Assembly: GCF_014651135.1 (NCBI RefSeq)
Contig: NZ_BMWH01000003.1
Location: forward strand, 388,261 to 452,260
Reading direction: 5' to 3'
Length of the DNA stretch: 64,000 nucleotides
Source: Streptomyces echinoruber
Lineage (GTDB): Bacteria; Actinomycetota; Actinomycetes; Streptomycetales; Streptomycetaceae
A program made the translations under genes and the position numbers. Below the pieces are notes generated by a model. The model worked only from the letters and a program-made list of their open reading frames with translations. It searched no databases and was not told the origin of the DNA. Of the stretch, positions 40,458 to 48,528 are shown piece after piece (the stretch's first letter is position 1; every line of letters begins with the position of its first letter).

Positions 40458-41993
40458 CTACTTCTTCCCGGCCTCGATCCTCCGCAGCGTGGCCGCCGCC
40501 CCCACCGCGGCGAGCGCCAGCAGCACCGCCCCGGCGACCGCCGCGCCGTGCATCCCGCGGGTGAACGCCTCCCGGGCCGCGGCGAGCAGGCTTTCACCGG
40601 TGCGGCCGGGCAGCCGGGTGGCCGCGGCGAGCGCGCCGCCCAGGGTCTGGCGGGCCGCGGCGGGGGCCGTGGAGGGCATCTCGTGGCGGTAGACCGCCGT
40701 ACCGATGGAGCCCAGCACCGCCATGCCGAGCGCGCCGCCGAACTCGGTGCCGGTCTCCAGGAGGGAGGAGGCCGTGCCCGCCCGCTCCGGCGGGGCGCTG
40801 CCCATGGCCAGGTCGGTCAGCTGGGACATCACCGCCACTATTCCGCAGGCGAGGACACCGGCCGCGGCCAGGGTGAGCCACAGCGAGTCGGTGCCGGTGA
40901 GGGCGAGGAGCGCGTAGCCGGCCGCCGCGACGGCGAAGCCGCCGGCGACGACGTGCGCGCGGTGGACGCCCCGCTGGACCAGCCGGGTGGTCACCGGCGC
41001 GGCCACCCCGATGAACACCGACGGCAGCAGGCTCCACAGCGCGGCCGCCAGCGGGCTCTTGCCCAGGACCGACTGCAGGTACTGGGTGGTGAAGACGGCC
41101 GAGCCCATCATGCCGAACGCGGAGAGCAGGGTCAGGACCAGCGACGGCGGGAAGCCGTGGGCGCGGAAAAGCGCCGGCGGGATCAGCGGGGAGGCGGCGG
41201 TGCGCTGCCGGCGCACGAACAGGGCCGCGCAGAGCAGGCCGAGCGCGAGGGAGACGACGTACTGCGGCCGCCATCCCTCGGAGGGGATCTCCTTCAGGCC
41301 GTAGACCACGGGGAGCACGGCGGCCAGCGACAGCGGGACGCTCGGCCAGTCGAAGCGGCCGGGCTCGGGGTTCTTCGACTCCGGGAGCAGCACCGGGCCC
41401 AGGAGCAGCAGCAGCGCCATCGCGGGCAGGTTGACGAGGAAGACCGAGCCCCACCAGAAGTGCTCGACCAGGACGCCGCTCAGCACCGAGCCCAGGGCGA
41501 TGCCGCCGGTCATCACGCCGGACCACAGGCCGATCGCCTTCGCCCGCTCGGCGGGGTCGGTGAACATCGTGCGCAGCAGGGCCATCGTGGACGGCATCAG
41601 GGTGGCGCCGCCGACGCCGAGGACCGCGCGGGCCGCGATCAGCGTCTCCGCGCTGCCGGCGTAGGCCGCGAGCGCCGAGGTGCCGCCGAAGGCCGCGGCT
41701 CCCAGGAGGAGGAGCCTGCGGCGGCCGATGCGGTCGCCGACGGCGCCCATCGTCATCAGCAGGCCGGCCAGGACGAAGCCGTAGACGTCGAGGATCCACA
41801 GCTGCTGGGTGCCGCTCGGCCGCAGGTCCGCGCCGATCGCCGGGAGGGCGAAGTACAGCACCGACACGTCCATCGAGACCAGCAGCAGCGGAAGCATCAG
41901 CACGCCGAGCGCGGTCCATTCGCGGCGGCCGGCGCGGGCGGGGGCGCTCCGGGCGCCCGGCGGGGTGGTGGTCGTGCTCGTCGGGTTCGTCAT
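40458..41993 (-). CDS. MFS drug exporter, DHA2 family (14 helices)
   Basis: A 511-residue proton-driven exporter of the EmrB/QacA type. Seen: LGVLMLPLLLVSMDVSVLYFALPAI (helix 1 with the DHA2 SMDxTIVN-like element), WILDVYGFVLAGLLMTMGAVGD with GDRIGRRRLLLLG (motif A), AARAVLGVGGATLMPSTMALL (motif B region) and GLWSGVMTGGIALGSVLSGVL (motif C). Divergent from a TetR gene with operator-like repeats between, the standard repressor/efflux pair arrangement. Substrate unknown, probably a lipophilic toxin or antibiotic. Confidence 0.93.
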   Translation of the reverse strand: MTNPTSTTTTPPGARSAPARAGRREWTALGVLMLPLLLVSMDVSVLYFALPAIGADLRPSGTQQLWILDVYGFVLAGLLMTMGAVGDRIGRRRLLLLGAAAFGGTSALAAYAGSAETLIAARAVLGVGGATLMPSTMALLRTMFTDPAERAKAIGLWSGVMTGGIALGSVLSGVLVEHFWWGSVFLVNLPAMALLLLLGPVLLPESKNPEPGRFDWPSVPLSLAAVLPVVYGLKEIPSEGWRPQYVVSLALGLLCAALFVRRQRTAASPLIPPALFRAHGFPPSLVLTLLSAFGMMGSAVFTTQYLQSVLGKSPLAAALWSLLPSVFIGVAAPVTTRLVQRGVHRAHVVAGGFAVAAAGYALLALTGTDSLWLTLAAAGVLACGIVAVMSQLTDLAMGSAPPERAGTASSLLETGTEFGGALGMAVLGSIGTAVYRHEMPSTAPAAARQTLGGALAAATRLPGRTGESLLAAAREAFTRGMHGAAVAGAVLLALAAVGAAATLRRIEAGKK

Positions 41994-42011
41994 GCCGGGA
42001 ACTGTACGGGC

Positions 42012-42046
42012 GTTTTAAACGGCTGTCTAGTACGGCCGTATAAAAC
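42012..42046. promoter_or_regulatory. Large dyad operator between MFS and TetR genes
   Basis: GTTTTAAACGGC at 42012-42023 and GCCGTATAAAAC at 42035-42046 match as inverted repeats in 11 of 12 positions. The AT-rich arms stand out from the surrounding GC-rich DNA and lie over the MFS promoter. Likely TetR binding site. Confidence 0.7.
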
Positions 42047-42049
42047 TGC

Positions 42050-42096
42050 TGTCTGGGTCGCTTGTCTGGGTCACTTGTCTGGGACGTATGTCTGAA
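42050..42096. repeat. 13-bp iterons, TGTCTGGG core
   Basis: TGTCTGGG starts at 42050, 42063 and 42076, and a variant TGTCTGAA at 42089: exact 13-bp spacing. A further TGTCTAG at 42024 is in the same register (two periods upstream). The array runs from the dyad to the -10 of the TetR gene. Confidence 0.8.
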
Positions 42097-42102
42097 ACGG
42101 GC

Positions 42103-42108
42103 TAGGGT
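42103..42108 (+). promoter_or_regulatory. -10 box of the TetR gene, leaderless type
   Basis: TAGGGT ends six bases before the ATG at 42115. Confidence 0.55.
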
Positions 42109-42114
42109 GGGCCC

Positions 42115-42729
42115 ATGGGACACCGCGAGGATCTGCTGGAGGGCGCCAAGCGCTGCCTGCTCGCCAAGGGCTTCCTGCGCACCACGGCGCGCGACATCGT
42201 CAAGGAATCGGGCACCAACCTGGCGTCGATCGGCTACCACTACGGCTCGAAGGACGCGCTGCTGGCGGCGGCGTACGTCTCCCTGATCGAGGAGATGGGG
42301 GACCGGTTCGACCCGGGCCGGGGCGCGGGCGGCGCGACGACGGCGCCGCCGGGGTCGCTGGAGCGGTTCCGGGAAGTGTGGGACAACATCATCCGCGCGC
42401 TGCCGGAGTCCCGCGCGATCTGGCTGCTCAGCTTCGAACTGATCCTCCAGGGCGACCGGGTCCCGGAGCTGCGCAAGCTGCTGGTCGAGGCCCAGGAACA
42501 GGGCCGCTCCGGCATCGTGCCGCTCTTCACCGGCATCCCCGAGGACGAGCTCGACGCGGAGACCGTCGACACCGAGGGCCGCTTCTACCAGACCCTGCTG
42601 CAGGGCCTCATGGTCCAGTGGCTCTTCGACCCCGGCTCCGCCACGGACGCCGACCGGCTGACGGAGGGACTGCGCCGGGTGATCGGCCGGGTGATCGCGG
42701 GGACGGGCGGCGATGACCGGACGGGATGA
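42115..42729 (+). CDS. TetR family repressor of the MFS exporter
   Basis: A 204-residue TetR regulator. The HTH covers residues 5-50 (LLEGAKRCLLAKGFLRTTARDI, then ESGTNLASIGYHYGSKDALL). The C-terminal part has a ligand-binding helical bundle with Trp-rich segment DNIIRALPESRAIWLLSFE. Divergent from the DHA2 exporter, sharing the operator region, so it most likely represses the exporter and itself. The last 17 bp overlap the nucleotidyltransferase gene. Confidence 0.92.
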   Translation: MGHREDLLEGAKRCLLAKGFLRTTARDIVKESGTNLASIGYHYGSKDALLAAAYVSLIEEMGDRFDPGRGAGGATTAPPGSLERFREVWDNIIRALPESRAIWLLSFELILQGDRVPELRKLLVEAQEQGRSGIVPLFTGIPEDELDAETVDTEGRFYQTLLQGLMVQWLFDPGSATDADRLTEGLRRVIGRVIAGTGGDDRTG

Positions 42730-43153
42730 GACCCGGCCCGGCCGGCCCGCCGAACGCGCCCGCGTCGTCGACCGCGTCACCCGTGCCGCCGCCGCCCGCC
42801 CGGACGTGATCGGCCTCCTCCTGGCCGGCTCCACGGCCCGCGGCACCGCCCGCCCCGACTCCGACGTCGACCTCGTCCTGCTCACCACCGACCCGGCCCG
42901 CTACGCCGACGGCGCCTGGACGGACGCCCTCGGCCTGGGCACCCGGCTGCGCACCCGCTCCTGGGGCGCCGTCACCGAATGGCGCTACGCCACCGCCTCC
43001 GGCCTCGAAGTCGAGATCGACGTCGGCTCCCCGGACTGGGCCCGCACCGACCCCGTCGACCCCGGCACCCGGCGGGTCGTCACCGACGGCGCCCGGCCGC
43101 TGCACGACCCGCGGGGCCTGCTGGCCGCGCTGCTGCGCGCCTGTACGCCGTAG
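42713..43153 (+). CDS. Minimal nucleotidyltransferase-domain protein
   Basis: A 146-residue protein with the Pol beta/MNT nucleotidyltransferase signature LLLAGSTARGTARPDSDVDLVLL near residues 34-56 (G-S-x10-D-x-D), and a third acidic position in GLEVEIDVGSPDW near residue 100. Such small NTases transfer nucleotides to proteins, RNA or small molecules, or act as antitoxins with HEPN partners; no HEPN gene is adjacent. The ATG overlaps the TetR gene, indicating coupling. The 3' end (GCCTGTACGCCGTAG) is repeated downstream. Confidence 0.85.
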   Translation: MTGRDETRPGRPAERARVVDRVTRAAAARPDVIGLLLAGSTARGTARPDSDVDLVLLTTDPARYADGAWTDALGLGTRLRTRSWGAVTEWRYATASGLEVEIDVGSPDWARTDPVDPGTRRVVTDGARPLHDPRGLLAALLRACTP

Positions 43154-43236
43154 CCGACCGCGCTGCTGTACGCCTGCACGCCGTAGCGGCCCGGGGCCTG
43201 TGCGCCGTAAACGGCCCGGGGCCTGCACGTCGTAGC
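43139..43236. repeat. Degenerate repeats of the nucleotidyltransferase 3' end
   Basis: GCCTGTACGCCGTAG (43139-43153, the coding end with stop) recurs as GCCTGCACGCCGTAG near 43171, GCCTGTGCGCCGTAA near 43197 and GCCTGCACGTCGTAG near 43222, spaced about 25-32 bp. Each copy retains a stop codon. Confidence 0.8.
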
Positions 43237-43266
43237 CGGCGGGCCCGGGGCCGCCCGGGCCGCCGG

Positions 43267-44472
43267 CTACAGCCGTGCCCCCTTCAGCGCCATGTGCAGC
43301 AGCAGCCGGTCCTCGCCGTCGTCCAGGTCGAGGCCGGTGAGCTGCTCCACGCGGGAGAGGCGGTAGTAGAGGGTCTGACGGTGGATGCCCAGCTCGGCGG
43401 CGGTACGGCCGGCCTGGCCGGCGCAGTCGAGGTAGACCTCGGCGGTGCGGGCGAGGTCGCGGTGGGCGGGGGAGAGCAGGGCGGCCACGGCGAAGTCGCG
43501 GGGGGCGTCCGGCGGCAGCGCGGTCAGCAGGCGGTAGGGGCCGATGCGGGACCACTCGGCCACCGGGCCCAGCCGCGGCTCGGCGAGCGCCGCCCGCGCC
43601 GCGCCGGCCGCCTGCCGCCACACCGTGTCCAGCCCGGCCAGCCCCGAGCCCGGCTCGCCGACCCCGGCGGCCACCGCCGGCCGGTGCCCGCCGGACGCCG
43701 GAGGGACGGGAAGCGCGGCCGCCTCCTTCAGCAGGCGCGAGGCGGCCGTCAGCGCCGGGGTCCGCACGTCCGTCGAGCGCAGGCGGACCAGGACGGCCAG
43801 GCTCAGCGCGGTGGCGCCCCAGGGCAGGGTGCACAGGGCGGTCGCGTGCGGAACCGTGCGCGCCGAGGGGGCGTCCTCGGGGTCGGCGGACGGCCAGGGC
43901 GCCACGCACACCAGCGTGTGCGGACCCTCGCCGCGCGGCCCCAGGGCGGTACGCAGCGCGGCCACCGCCATGTCGGCCTGCCAGCCGCGCTCGGCGGTCA
44001 GCACCGCGCGCAGCTCCCGGCTCAGGTCGGCGCCGTGCTGGACCTCGTCGGCGAGCAGCGCGCCGATGCGCGCCGTCACCTCCATGGCGGCGGCCAGTTG
44101 CCGCTCGCCCGGCCCGGGGTCGGAGTCCAGCAGCCACACGTAGCCGAGGACGACGCCCCGGTGGCGCACCGGCAGGCAGATCCGCCCCCGATAGACCCCG
44201 GCCTGAGGGTTGGGCGGGATGCGGACCGGGCCGGTGGCCCGGGTGATGCCGAAGCCCTCGAACCAGGCGCGGACGGCGGCGGTGGAGCGCCGGGTGAGGA
44301 TCGAGCGGGTGCGCACCGGGTCCAGGGCCGTCGGATCCAGGTCGCCCTCGCTGTCGTAGGCACCGAAGGCGATCAGCTCGAAGTCCCGGTTCTCCAGGGT
44401 GGCCGGGGCGCCCAGCAGCTCGGAGATCTCGTCGACCAGCTCCTGGTAGTCCGCTCTGTAATCCGACGTCAC
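43267..44472 (-). CDS. PucR family regulator, probable activator of proline catabolism
   Basis: A 401-residue PucR/CdaR-type regulator. The N-terminal two thirds is a sensor ([21 protein letters not shown] and a GAF-like part with [17 protein letters not shown]). The C-terminal HTH_30 is [20 protein letters not shown] with VEQLTGLDL. It is divergent from the proline dehydrogenase gene by 180 bp. In mycobacteria a comparable regulator (PruR) is needed for proline use, so control of the two genes on its right is likely. GTG 44472 is chosen because CAGAAT ends six bases before it; an ATG at 44511 would add 13 residues. Confidence 0.88.
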   Translation of the reverse strand: MTSDYRADYQELVDEISELLGAPATLENRDFELIAFGAYDSEGDLDPTALDPVRTRSILTRRSTAAVRAWFEGFGITRATGPVRIPPNPQAGVYRGRICLPVRHRGVVLGYVWLLDSDPGPGERQLAAAMEVTARIGALLADEVQHGADLSRELRAVLTAERGWQADMAVAALRTALGPRGEGPHTLVCVAPWPSADPEDAPSARTVPHATALCTLPWGATALSLAVLVRLRSTDVRTPALTAASRLLKEAAALPVPPASGGHRPAVAAGVGEPGSGLAGLDTVWRQAAGAARAALAEPRLGPVAEWSRIGPYRLLTALPPDAPRDFAVAALLSPAHRDLARTAEVYLDCAGQAGRTAAELGIHRQTLYYRLSRVEQLTGLDLDDGEDRLLLHMALKGARL

Positions 44473-44478
44473 TTGGGC

Positions 44479-44484
44479 ATTCTG
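44479..44484 (-). promoter_or_regulatory. -10 box of the PucR gene, leaderless type
   Basis: CAGAAT on the minus strand, six bases before the GTG at 44472. Confidence 0.5.
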
Positions 44485-44602
44485 CCGCAGGCCGGGCAGG
44501 TCTTCATACATCTGTCGGAGATCCGGGGCACGGATGCGTGACAGCTGTCGATGGCCGAGGATCGGAGGGATCCTTAGGTTTCACGGTGGTTCTCCGTGCC
44601 GT

Positions 44603-44618
44603 ACCCGACCCGTCGGGT
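44603..44618. promoter_or_regulatory. 7-bp dyad upstream of proline dehydrogenase
   Basis: ACCCGAC-CC-GTCGGGT, perfect arms, 35 bases before the start of the proline dehydrogenase gene. Candidate site for the PucR-type regulator or an mRNA hairpin. Confidence 0.5.
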
Positions 44619-44652
44619 TCCGGCCATCTGCTGCTGTTGTTGGAGGTGCCCC

Positions 44653-45579
44653 GTGCTGGGTCCCGTGATTCTCGCCGCGTCGCGCAGCGACCGGATGCGA
44701 CGCCTGATCTCGGCGGCCCCGGTGACCAAGCAGGTCGTCGACCGCTTCATCCCGGGCGAGACGGTCGACGACGTCCTGCCGATCGTGAAGGACCTCGCCG
44801 ACCGCGGGCTCGAGCTGACGATGGACGTCGTCGGCGAGGACATCACCACCCCCGAGCAGGCCGCCGCGGCCCGCGACGCCTACCTGGAGCTGATCGAGCG
44901 GCTCGGCCCGCTGCAGCTCGGCACCCGCGCCGAGATGTCCGTGAAGCTGTCGATGTTCGGCCAGGCGCTTCCGGGCGGCCACGAGCTGGCGCTGACCAAC
45001 GTCCGCCCGGTCGTCGAGGCCGCCGCCGCGATCGGCACCACGGTCACCCTCGACGCGGAGGACCACACCACCCTGGACTCGATGTTCGCCATCCACGAGG
45101 AGCTGCGGAAGGACTTCCCGCAGACCGGATGCGTCATCCAGGCCTACCTCTTCCGCACCGAGGCCGACGCCCGCCGCCTCTCCGCCGCCGGCAGCCGCGT
45201 CCGCCTGGTCAAGGGCGCCTACAAGGAGCCCGCGTCGGTCGCCCACCAGGACAAGCGCGAGATCGACAAGGCGTACGTCCGCATCCTGCGCACCCTCATG
45301 GAGGGCGACGGCTACCCGATGGTCGCCACCCACGACCCGCGCCTGATCGCCATCGCCGAGGAACTCGCCCGCCGCGCCGGACGCAAGAACGACCAGTACG
45401 AGTTCCAGATGCTGTACGGCATCCGCACCGAGGAGCAGCAGCGCCTCGCCGCCGAGGGCCACCGGGTACGCGTCTACACCGCCTACGGCACCGACTGGTA
45501 CGGCTACTTCATGCGGCGCCTGGCGGAGAAGCCGGCCAACCTGCGCTTCTTCCTCCGGAGCATGATCAGCCATGACTGA
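44653..45579 (+). CDS. Proline dehydrogenase
   Basis: A 308-residue monofunctional FAD enzyme that oxidises L-proline to P5C. Seen: the TIM-barrel motifs VVGEDITTPEQAA, LGTRAEMSVKLSMFGQ, TVTLDAEDHTTLDS, GCVIQAYLFRTEADA, RVRLVKGAYKEPASVAHQ, VATHDPRLIAIAEELA, EFQMLYGIRTEEQQRLA and YTAYGTDWYGYFMRRLAEKP. GTG start with GGAGG six bases upstream. The C-terminus FFLRSMISHD differs from the ending FFVRSLVSKG found 266 bp downstream in a repeat copy, which looks like the older terminus. P5C dehydrogenase follows, completing the pathway to glutamate. Confidence 0.95.
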   Translation: MLGPVILAASRSDRMRRLISAAPVTKQVVDRFIPGETVDDVLPIVKDLADRGLELTMDVVGEDITTPEQAAAARDAYLELIERLGPLQLGTRAEMSVKLSMFGQALPGGHELALTNVRPVVEAAAAIGTTVTLDAEDHTTLDSMFAIHEELRKDFPQTGCVIQAYLFRTEADARRLSAAGSRVRLVKGAYKEPASVAHQDKREIDKAYVRILRTLMEGDGYPMVATHDPRLIAIAEELARRAGRKNDQYEFQMLYGIRTEEQQRLAAEGHRVRVYTAYGTDWYGYFMRRLAEKPANLRFFLRSMISHD

Positions 45580-45845
45580 CGCAACGAGGCTGTGCCGCGG
45601 CATCGGCCGGGGGTCCGGGGGTTGTCCCCCGGGAAGGCGCAGTATGAGGCGCCTGGCGGAGAAACCGGCCAACCTGCGCTTCTTCGTCCGGAGCATGATC
45701 AGCCATGACTGACGCAACGAGGCTGTGCCGCGGCATCGGCCGGGGGTCCGGGGGTTGTCCCCCGGGAAGGCGCGGTATGAGGCGCCTGGCGGAGAAACCG
45801 GCCAACCTGCGTTTCTTCGTCCGCTCGCTGGTCAGCAAGGGCTGA
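45511..45845. repeat. 133-bp tandem repeat over the proline dehydrogenase stop
   Basis: Copies start at 45511, 45644 and 45777, exactly 133 bp apart. Each begins ATG(A/C)GGCGCCTGGCGG, encodes RRLAEKPANLRFF, and the first two run into a TGA plus a GC-rich spacer with a palindrome (GGGTCCGGGGGTTGTCCCCC). The third copy ends with VRSLVSKG and a stop at 45845, followed by the P5C dehydrogenase leader. About 2.5 copies in total, nearly identical. Confidence 0.95.
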
Positions 45846-45884
45846 GCCCGCACCACACCGCTCACGCAAGGAGACACGGATTCC

Positions 45885-47516
45885 ATGGACGCTGTGACCC
45901 AGGTCCCCGCCCCCGTCAACGAGCCGGTGCACGGCTACGCCCCCGGCTCGCCCGAGCGCGCCCGGCTGGAGGCCAAGCTGAAGGAGCTGGCCGACAACCC
46001 GGTCGACCTGCCCTGCACCATCGGCGGCGAGAAGCGGATGGGCGGCGGCGAGGCCTTCCAGGTCGTGCAGCCGCACAACCACAAGGCCGTGCTCGGCACC
46101 TACCGCAACGCCACGCGGCAGGACGCGAAGGACGCCATCGACGCGGCCCTGGCCGCCGCGCCCGCCTGGCGCGCGCTGCCCTTCGACGACCGCGCGGCGA
46201 TCTTCCTGCGCGCCGCCGAGCTGCTGGCCGGCCCGTGGCGCGAGACGCTCGCCGCCTCGACCATGCTCGGCCAGTCCAAGACCGTCCAGCAGGCCGAGAT
46301 CGACACCCCGTGCGAGCTGGTCGACTTCTGGCGGTTCAACGTCCACTACGCCCGCCAGATCCTCGCCGAGCAGCCCGCCGCCAACTCCCCGGGCGTGTGG
46401 AACCGCCTCGACCACCGCCCGCTGGAGGGATTCGTCTACGCGATCACGCCCTTCAACTTCAGCGCCATCGCCGGCAACCTGCCGACCGCGCCCGCGCTGA
46501 TGGGCAACGTCGTGGTGTGGAAGCCGTCCCCGACCCAGACCCACGCCGCCGTGCTGCTGATGCGGCTGCTGGAGGAGGCGGGCCTGCCCAAGGGCGTCAT
46601 CAACCTCCTCACCGGCGACGGCATCGAGGTGTCCGAGGTCGCCCTGAACCACCCGGAGCTGGCCGGCATCCACTTCACCGGCTCGACCAAGACCTTCCAG
46701 TACCTGTGGAAGACGGTCGGCGCCAACATCGAGAAGTACCGCTCCTACCCGCGCCTGGTCGGCGAGACCGGCGGCAAGGACTTCGTCGTCGCCCACCCGA
46801 GCGCGGACCGCGCGGTGCTCAAGACCGCCCTGATCCGCGGCGCCTTCGAGTACCAGGGCCAGAAGTGCAGCGCCACCTCCCGCGCCTACATCCCGGCGTC
46901 GATCTGGAACTCCGGCTTCAAGGAGGAGTTCTGCGCCGAGGTGGACGGCATCACCATGGGTGACGTCACCGACCTGTCGAACTTCATCGGCGCCGTCATC
47001 GACGAGCGCGCCTTCGCCAAGAACAAGGCCGCCATCGACCGCGCCCAGCAGGACCCGTCCTGCACGATCGTCGCGGGCGGCACCTACGACGACTCGGTCG
47101 GCTGGTTCGTCCGCCCGACGGTCATCGAGTGCACCGACCCGGAGAACGAGGTGTTCCGCACCGAGTACTTCGGTCCGATCCTCGCGGTGTACGTCTACGA
47201 GGACGACAAGTACGAGGAGATGCTGACCCAGATGGAGTCGGTCTCCGACTACGCGCTGACGGGCTCGGTCATCGCCAACGACCGTGCGGCGGCCGCGTAC
47301 ACGGCCGAGAAGCTCCGCTTCGCCGCCGGCAACTTCTACATCAACGACAAGTCCACCGGTGCCGTCGTCGGCCAGCAGCCCTTCGGCGGCGGCCGCGCCT
47401 CCGGCACCAACGACAAGGCCGGCGCCCCGCAGAACCTCCTGCGCTGGACCTCCACCCGCGCCATCAAGGAGACCCTGGTCCCGCCGACCGACTACACCTA
47501 CCCGCACATGGGCTGA
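45885..47516 (+). CDS. pruA: 1-pyrroline-5-carboxylate dehydrogenase
   Basis: A 543-residue NAD-dependent aldehyde dehydrogenase that turns P5C/glutamate semialdehyde into glutamate. Seen: VVWKPSPTQTHAAVLLMRLL, GIHFTGSTKTFQYLWK (NAD binding), VGETGGKDFVVAHPSAD with the catalytic Glu near 295, FEYQGQKCSATSRAYIP with the nucleophile Cys near 330 and the C-terminal GRASGTNDKAGAPQNLLRW. The ATG follows AAGGAGA. It lies 305 bp after the proline dehydrogenase stop, separated by the 133-bp repeat, and is followed by a terminator. Confidence 0.96.
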   Translation: MDAVTQVPAPVNEPVHGYAPGSPERARLEAKLKELADNPVDLPCTIGGEKRMGGGEAFQVVQPHNHKAVLGTYRNATRQDAKDAIDAALAAAPAWRALPFDDRAAIFLRAAELLAGPWRETLAASTMLGQSKTVQQAEIDTPCELVDFWRFNVHYARQILAEQPAANSPGVWNRLDHRPLEGFVYAITPFNFSAIAGNLPTAPALMGNVVVWKPSPTQTHAAVLLMRLLEEAGLPKGVINLLTGDGIEVSEVALNHPELAGIHFTGSTKTFQYLWKTVGANIEKYRSYPRLVGETGGKDFVVAHPSADRAVLKTALIRGAFEYQGQKCSATSRAYIPASIWNSGFKEEFCAEVDGITMGDVTDLSNFIGAVIDERAFAKNKAAIDRAQQDPSCTIVAGGTYDDSVGWFVRPTVIECTDPENEVFRTEYFGPILAVYVYEDDKYEEMLTQMESVSDYALTGSVIANDRAAAAYTAEKLRFAAGNFYINDKSTGAVVGQQPFGGGRASGTNDKAGAPQNLLRWTSTRAIKETLVPPTDYTYPHMG

Positions 47517-47532
47517 CACACCGTCAGTGAAC

Positions 47533-47573
47533 CGGGCGCGGGCCGCCGTCGCGTGGACGGCGGCCCGCGCCCG
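47533..47573 (+). terminator. Terminator after P5C dehydrogenase
   Basis: Perfect 18-bp arms CGGGCGCGGGCCGCCGTC and GACGGCGGCCCGCGCCCG with loop GCGTG, then CGCGTTT. Confidence 0.9.
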
Positions 47574-47665
47574 CGCGTTTCCCGTGTTCTCGTGTTCAGG
47601 TGTTCCCGTGTCCCCGTGCCGGGGTTGTGTCTCCGTACCGGCCTTGCTCCCGTATCGGACTCCTG

Positions 47666-47731
47666 CCCGCACCGGGTTCATACCGGCGCGATGCCCATGC
47701 CCCGCACCGGGCCCATACTGGCGCGATGACG
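47666..47731. repeat. 35-bp duplication of a leaderless promoter with start codon
   Basis: CCCGCACCGGGTTCATACCG plus GCGCGATG at 47666 recurs at 47701 as CCCGCACCGGGCCCATACTG plus GCGCGATG. Both copies contain a -10-like CATAC(C/T), a six-base gap and an ATG (47691 and 47726). The second is the start of the acetyltransferase gene. Confidence 0.85.
47714..47719 (+). promoter_or_regulatory. -10 box of the AAC(2')-like gene, leaderless type
   Basis: CATACT ends six bases before the ATG at 47726. Confidence 0.5.
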
Positions 47732-48271
47732 GCTCGCTTGCGCCTGCGCACCGCCCACACCGCCGACCTCGCCCCCGCCGACCTGCGGGACATCCGCGCC
47801 CTGCTGGACGAAGCCTTCCACGGGGACTTCACCGACGAGGACTTCGAGCACGGCCTCGGCGGCATGCACGCCCTCCTGCACGACGCCGCCGGGCTCGCCG
47901 CGCACGGCGCCGTCGTCATGCGGCGCGCCCGGCACGCGGGGCGCTGGCGGCGGATCGGGTACGTCGAGGCCGTGGCCGTACGGGCCGACGTGCGGCGGCG
48001 CGGGCTCGGCGGCCGGGTGACGGAGGTTCTGGAGCGGATCGTGGACCGGGCCTACGACGCCGGCGCGCTGTCCGCGAGCGAGGAGGGCGCCCGGCTCTAC
48101 GCGGCGCGCGGCTGGCGGCTCTGGCCGGGCCGGATCTGCGCCCTGGGACCCGGGGGCGTCGTGCGCCTGCCGGAGGAGGAGGGCTGCGTGTACGTCCGCC
48201 CCGCCCTCGCCGGTCCCCTCGACCCGCCGGACGAACTGGTCTTCGACTGGCGGGACGGGGACGTGCTGTAG
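47726..48271 (+). CDS. Aminoglycoside 2'-N-acetyltransferase-like protein, AAC(2')-I type
   Basis: A 181-residue GNAT enzyme whose whole length follows the AAC(2')-I family (mycobacterial AAC(2')-Ic, Providencia AAC(2')-Ia) as I remember them: EAFHGDFTDEDFEHGLGGMHAL near residue 30, GYVEAVAVRADVRRRGLGGRV (acetyl-CoA binding) near 88, YDAGALSASEEGARLYAARG near 115, LPEEEGCVYV and the C-terminal DWRDGDVL. The enzyme acetylates the 2' amine of aminoglycosides; in mycobacteria it is chromosomal and may have a housekeeping role. It is transcribed alone from a leaderless-type promoter after the proline genes. Real resistance activity cannot be judged from sequence. Confidence 0.85.
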   Translation: MTARLRLRTAHTADLAPADLRDIRALLDEAFHGDFTDEDFEHGLGGMHALLHDAAGLAAHGAVVMRRARHAGRWRRIGYVEAVAVRADVRRRGLGGRVTEVLERIVDRAYDAGALSASEEGARLYAARGWRLWPGRICALGPGGVVRLPEEEGCVYVRPALAGPLDPPDELVFDWRDGDVL

Positions 48272-48307
48272 AGAAAAGCCCAGGTCGCGGCGGTGTGAGG
48301 CAGGGCA

Positions 48308-48348
48308 CTGTCTCAGATAGTAGGAAGTCCGAGTAATTGTGGAGACAG
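48308..48348. promoter_or_regulatory. Low-GC hairpin module upstream of the 43-residue gene
   Basis: CTGTCTC at 48308-48314 and GAGACAG at 48342-48348 flank a clearly AT-richer core (AGATAGTAGGAAGTCCGAG, then TAATTG). The contrast with the surrounding GC-rich DNA suggests a functional RNA hairpin or operator. TAGCTT at 48365 may be a -10. The remainder of 48272-48528 has no gene; the promoter and long leader of the small gene at 48529 lie here. Confidence 0.5.
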
Positions 48349-48528
48349 CCGCGTGCCGCTGCCCTAGCTTTGTAAGAGCCGAACGTCTCGCTCCCATCCA
48401 GCGAATGGCGGCTGTGAGCCGGCCCCACGCAGGCGATCCCTGCGGCCGCAGCTCCCCGCCCCTTCCGGCGTCTCGTTATCCGTTCCTTTTCCTGCACGCC
48501 CCCTCGTGTGCCGAAGGAGTCGATTCCC

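Noticed and set aside
42050..42096. Plasmid-type replication iterons
   Set aside because: No Rep protein or AT-rich melting region nearby; the place between a TetR gene and its exporter points to an operator.
42713..43153. MNT/HEPN toxin-antitoxin pair
   Set aside because: The nucleotidyltransferase stands alone after a TetR gene; no HEPN partner is adjacent.
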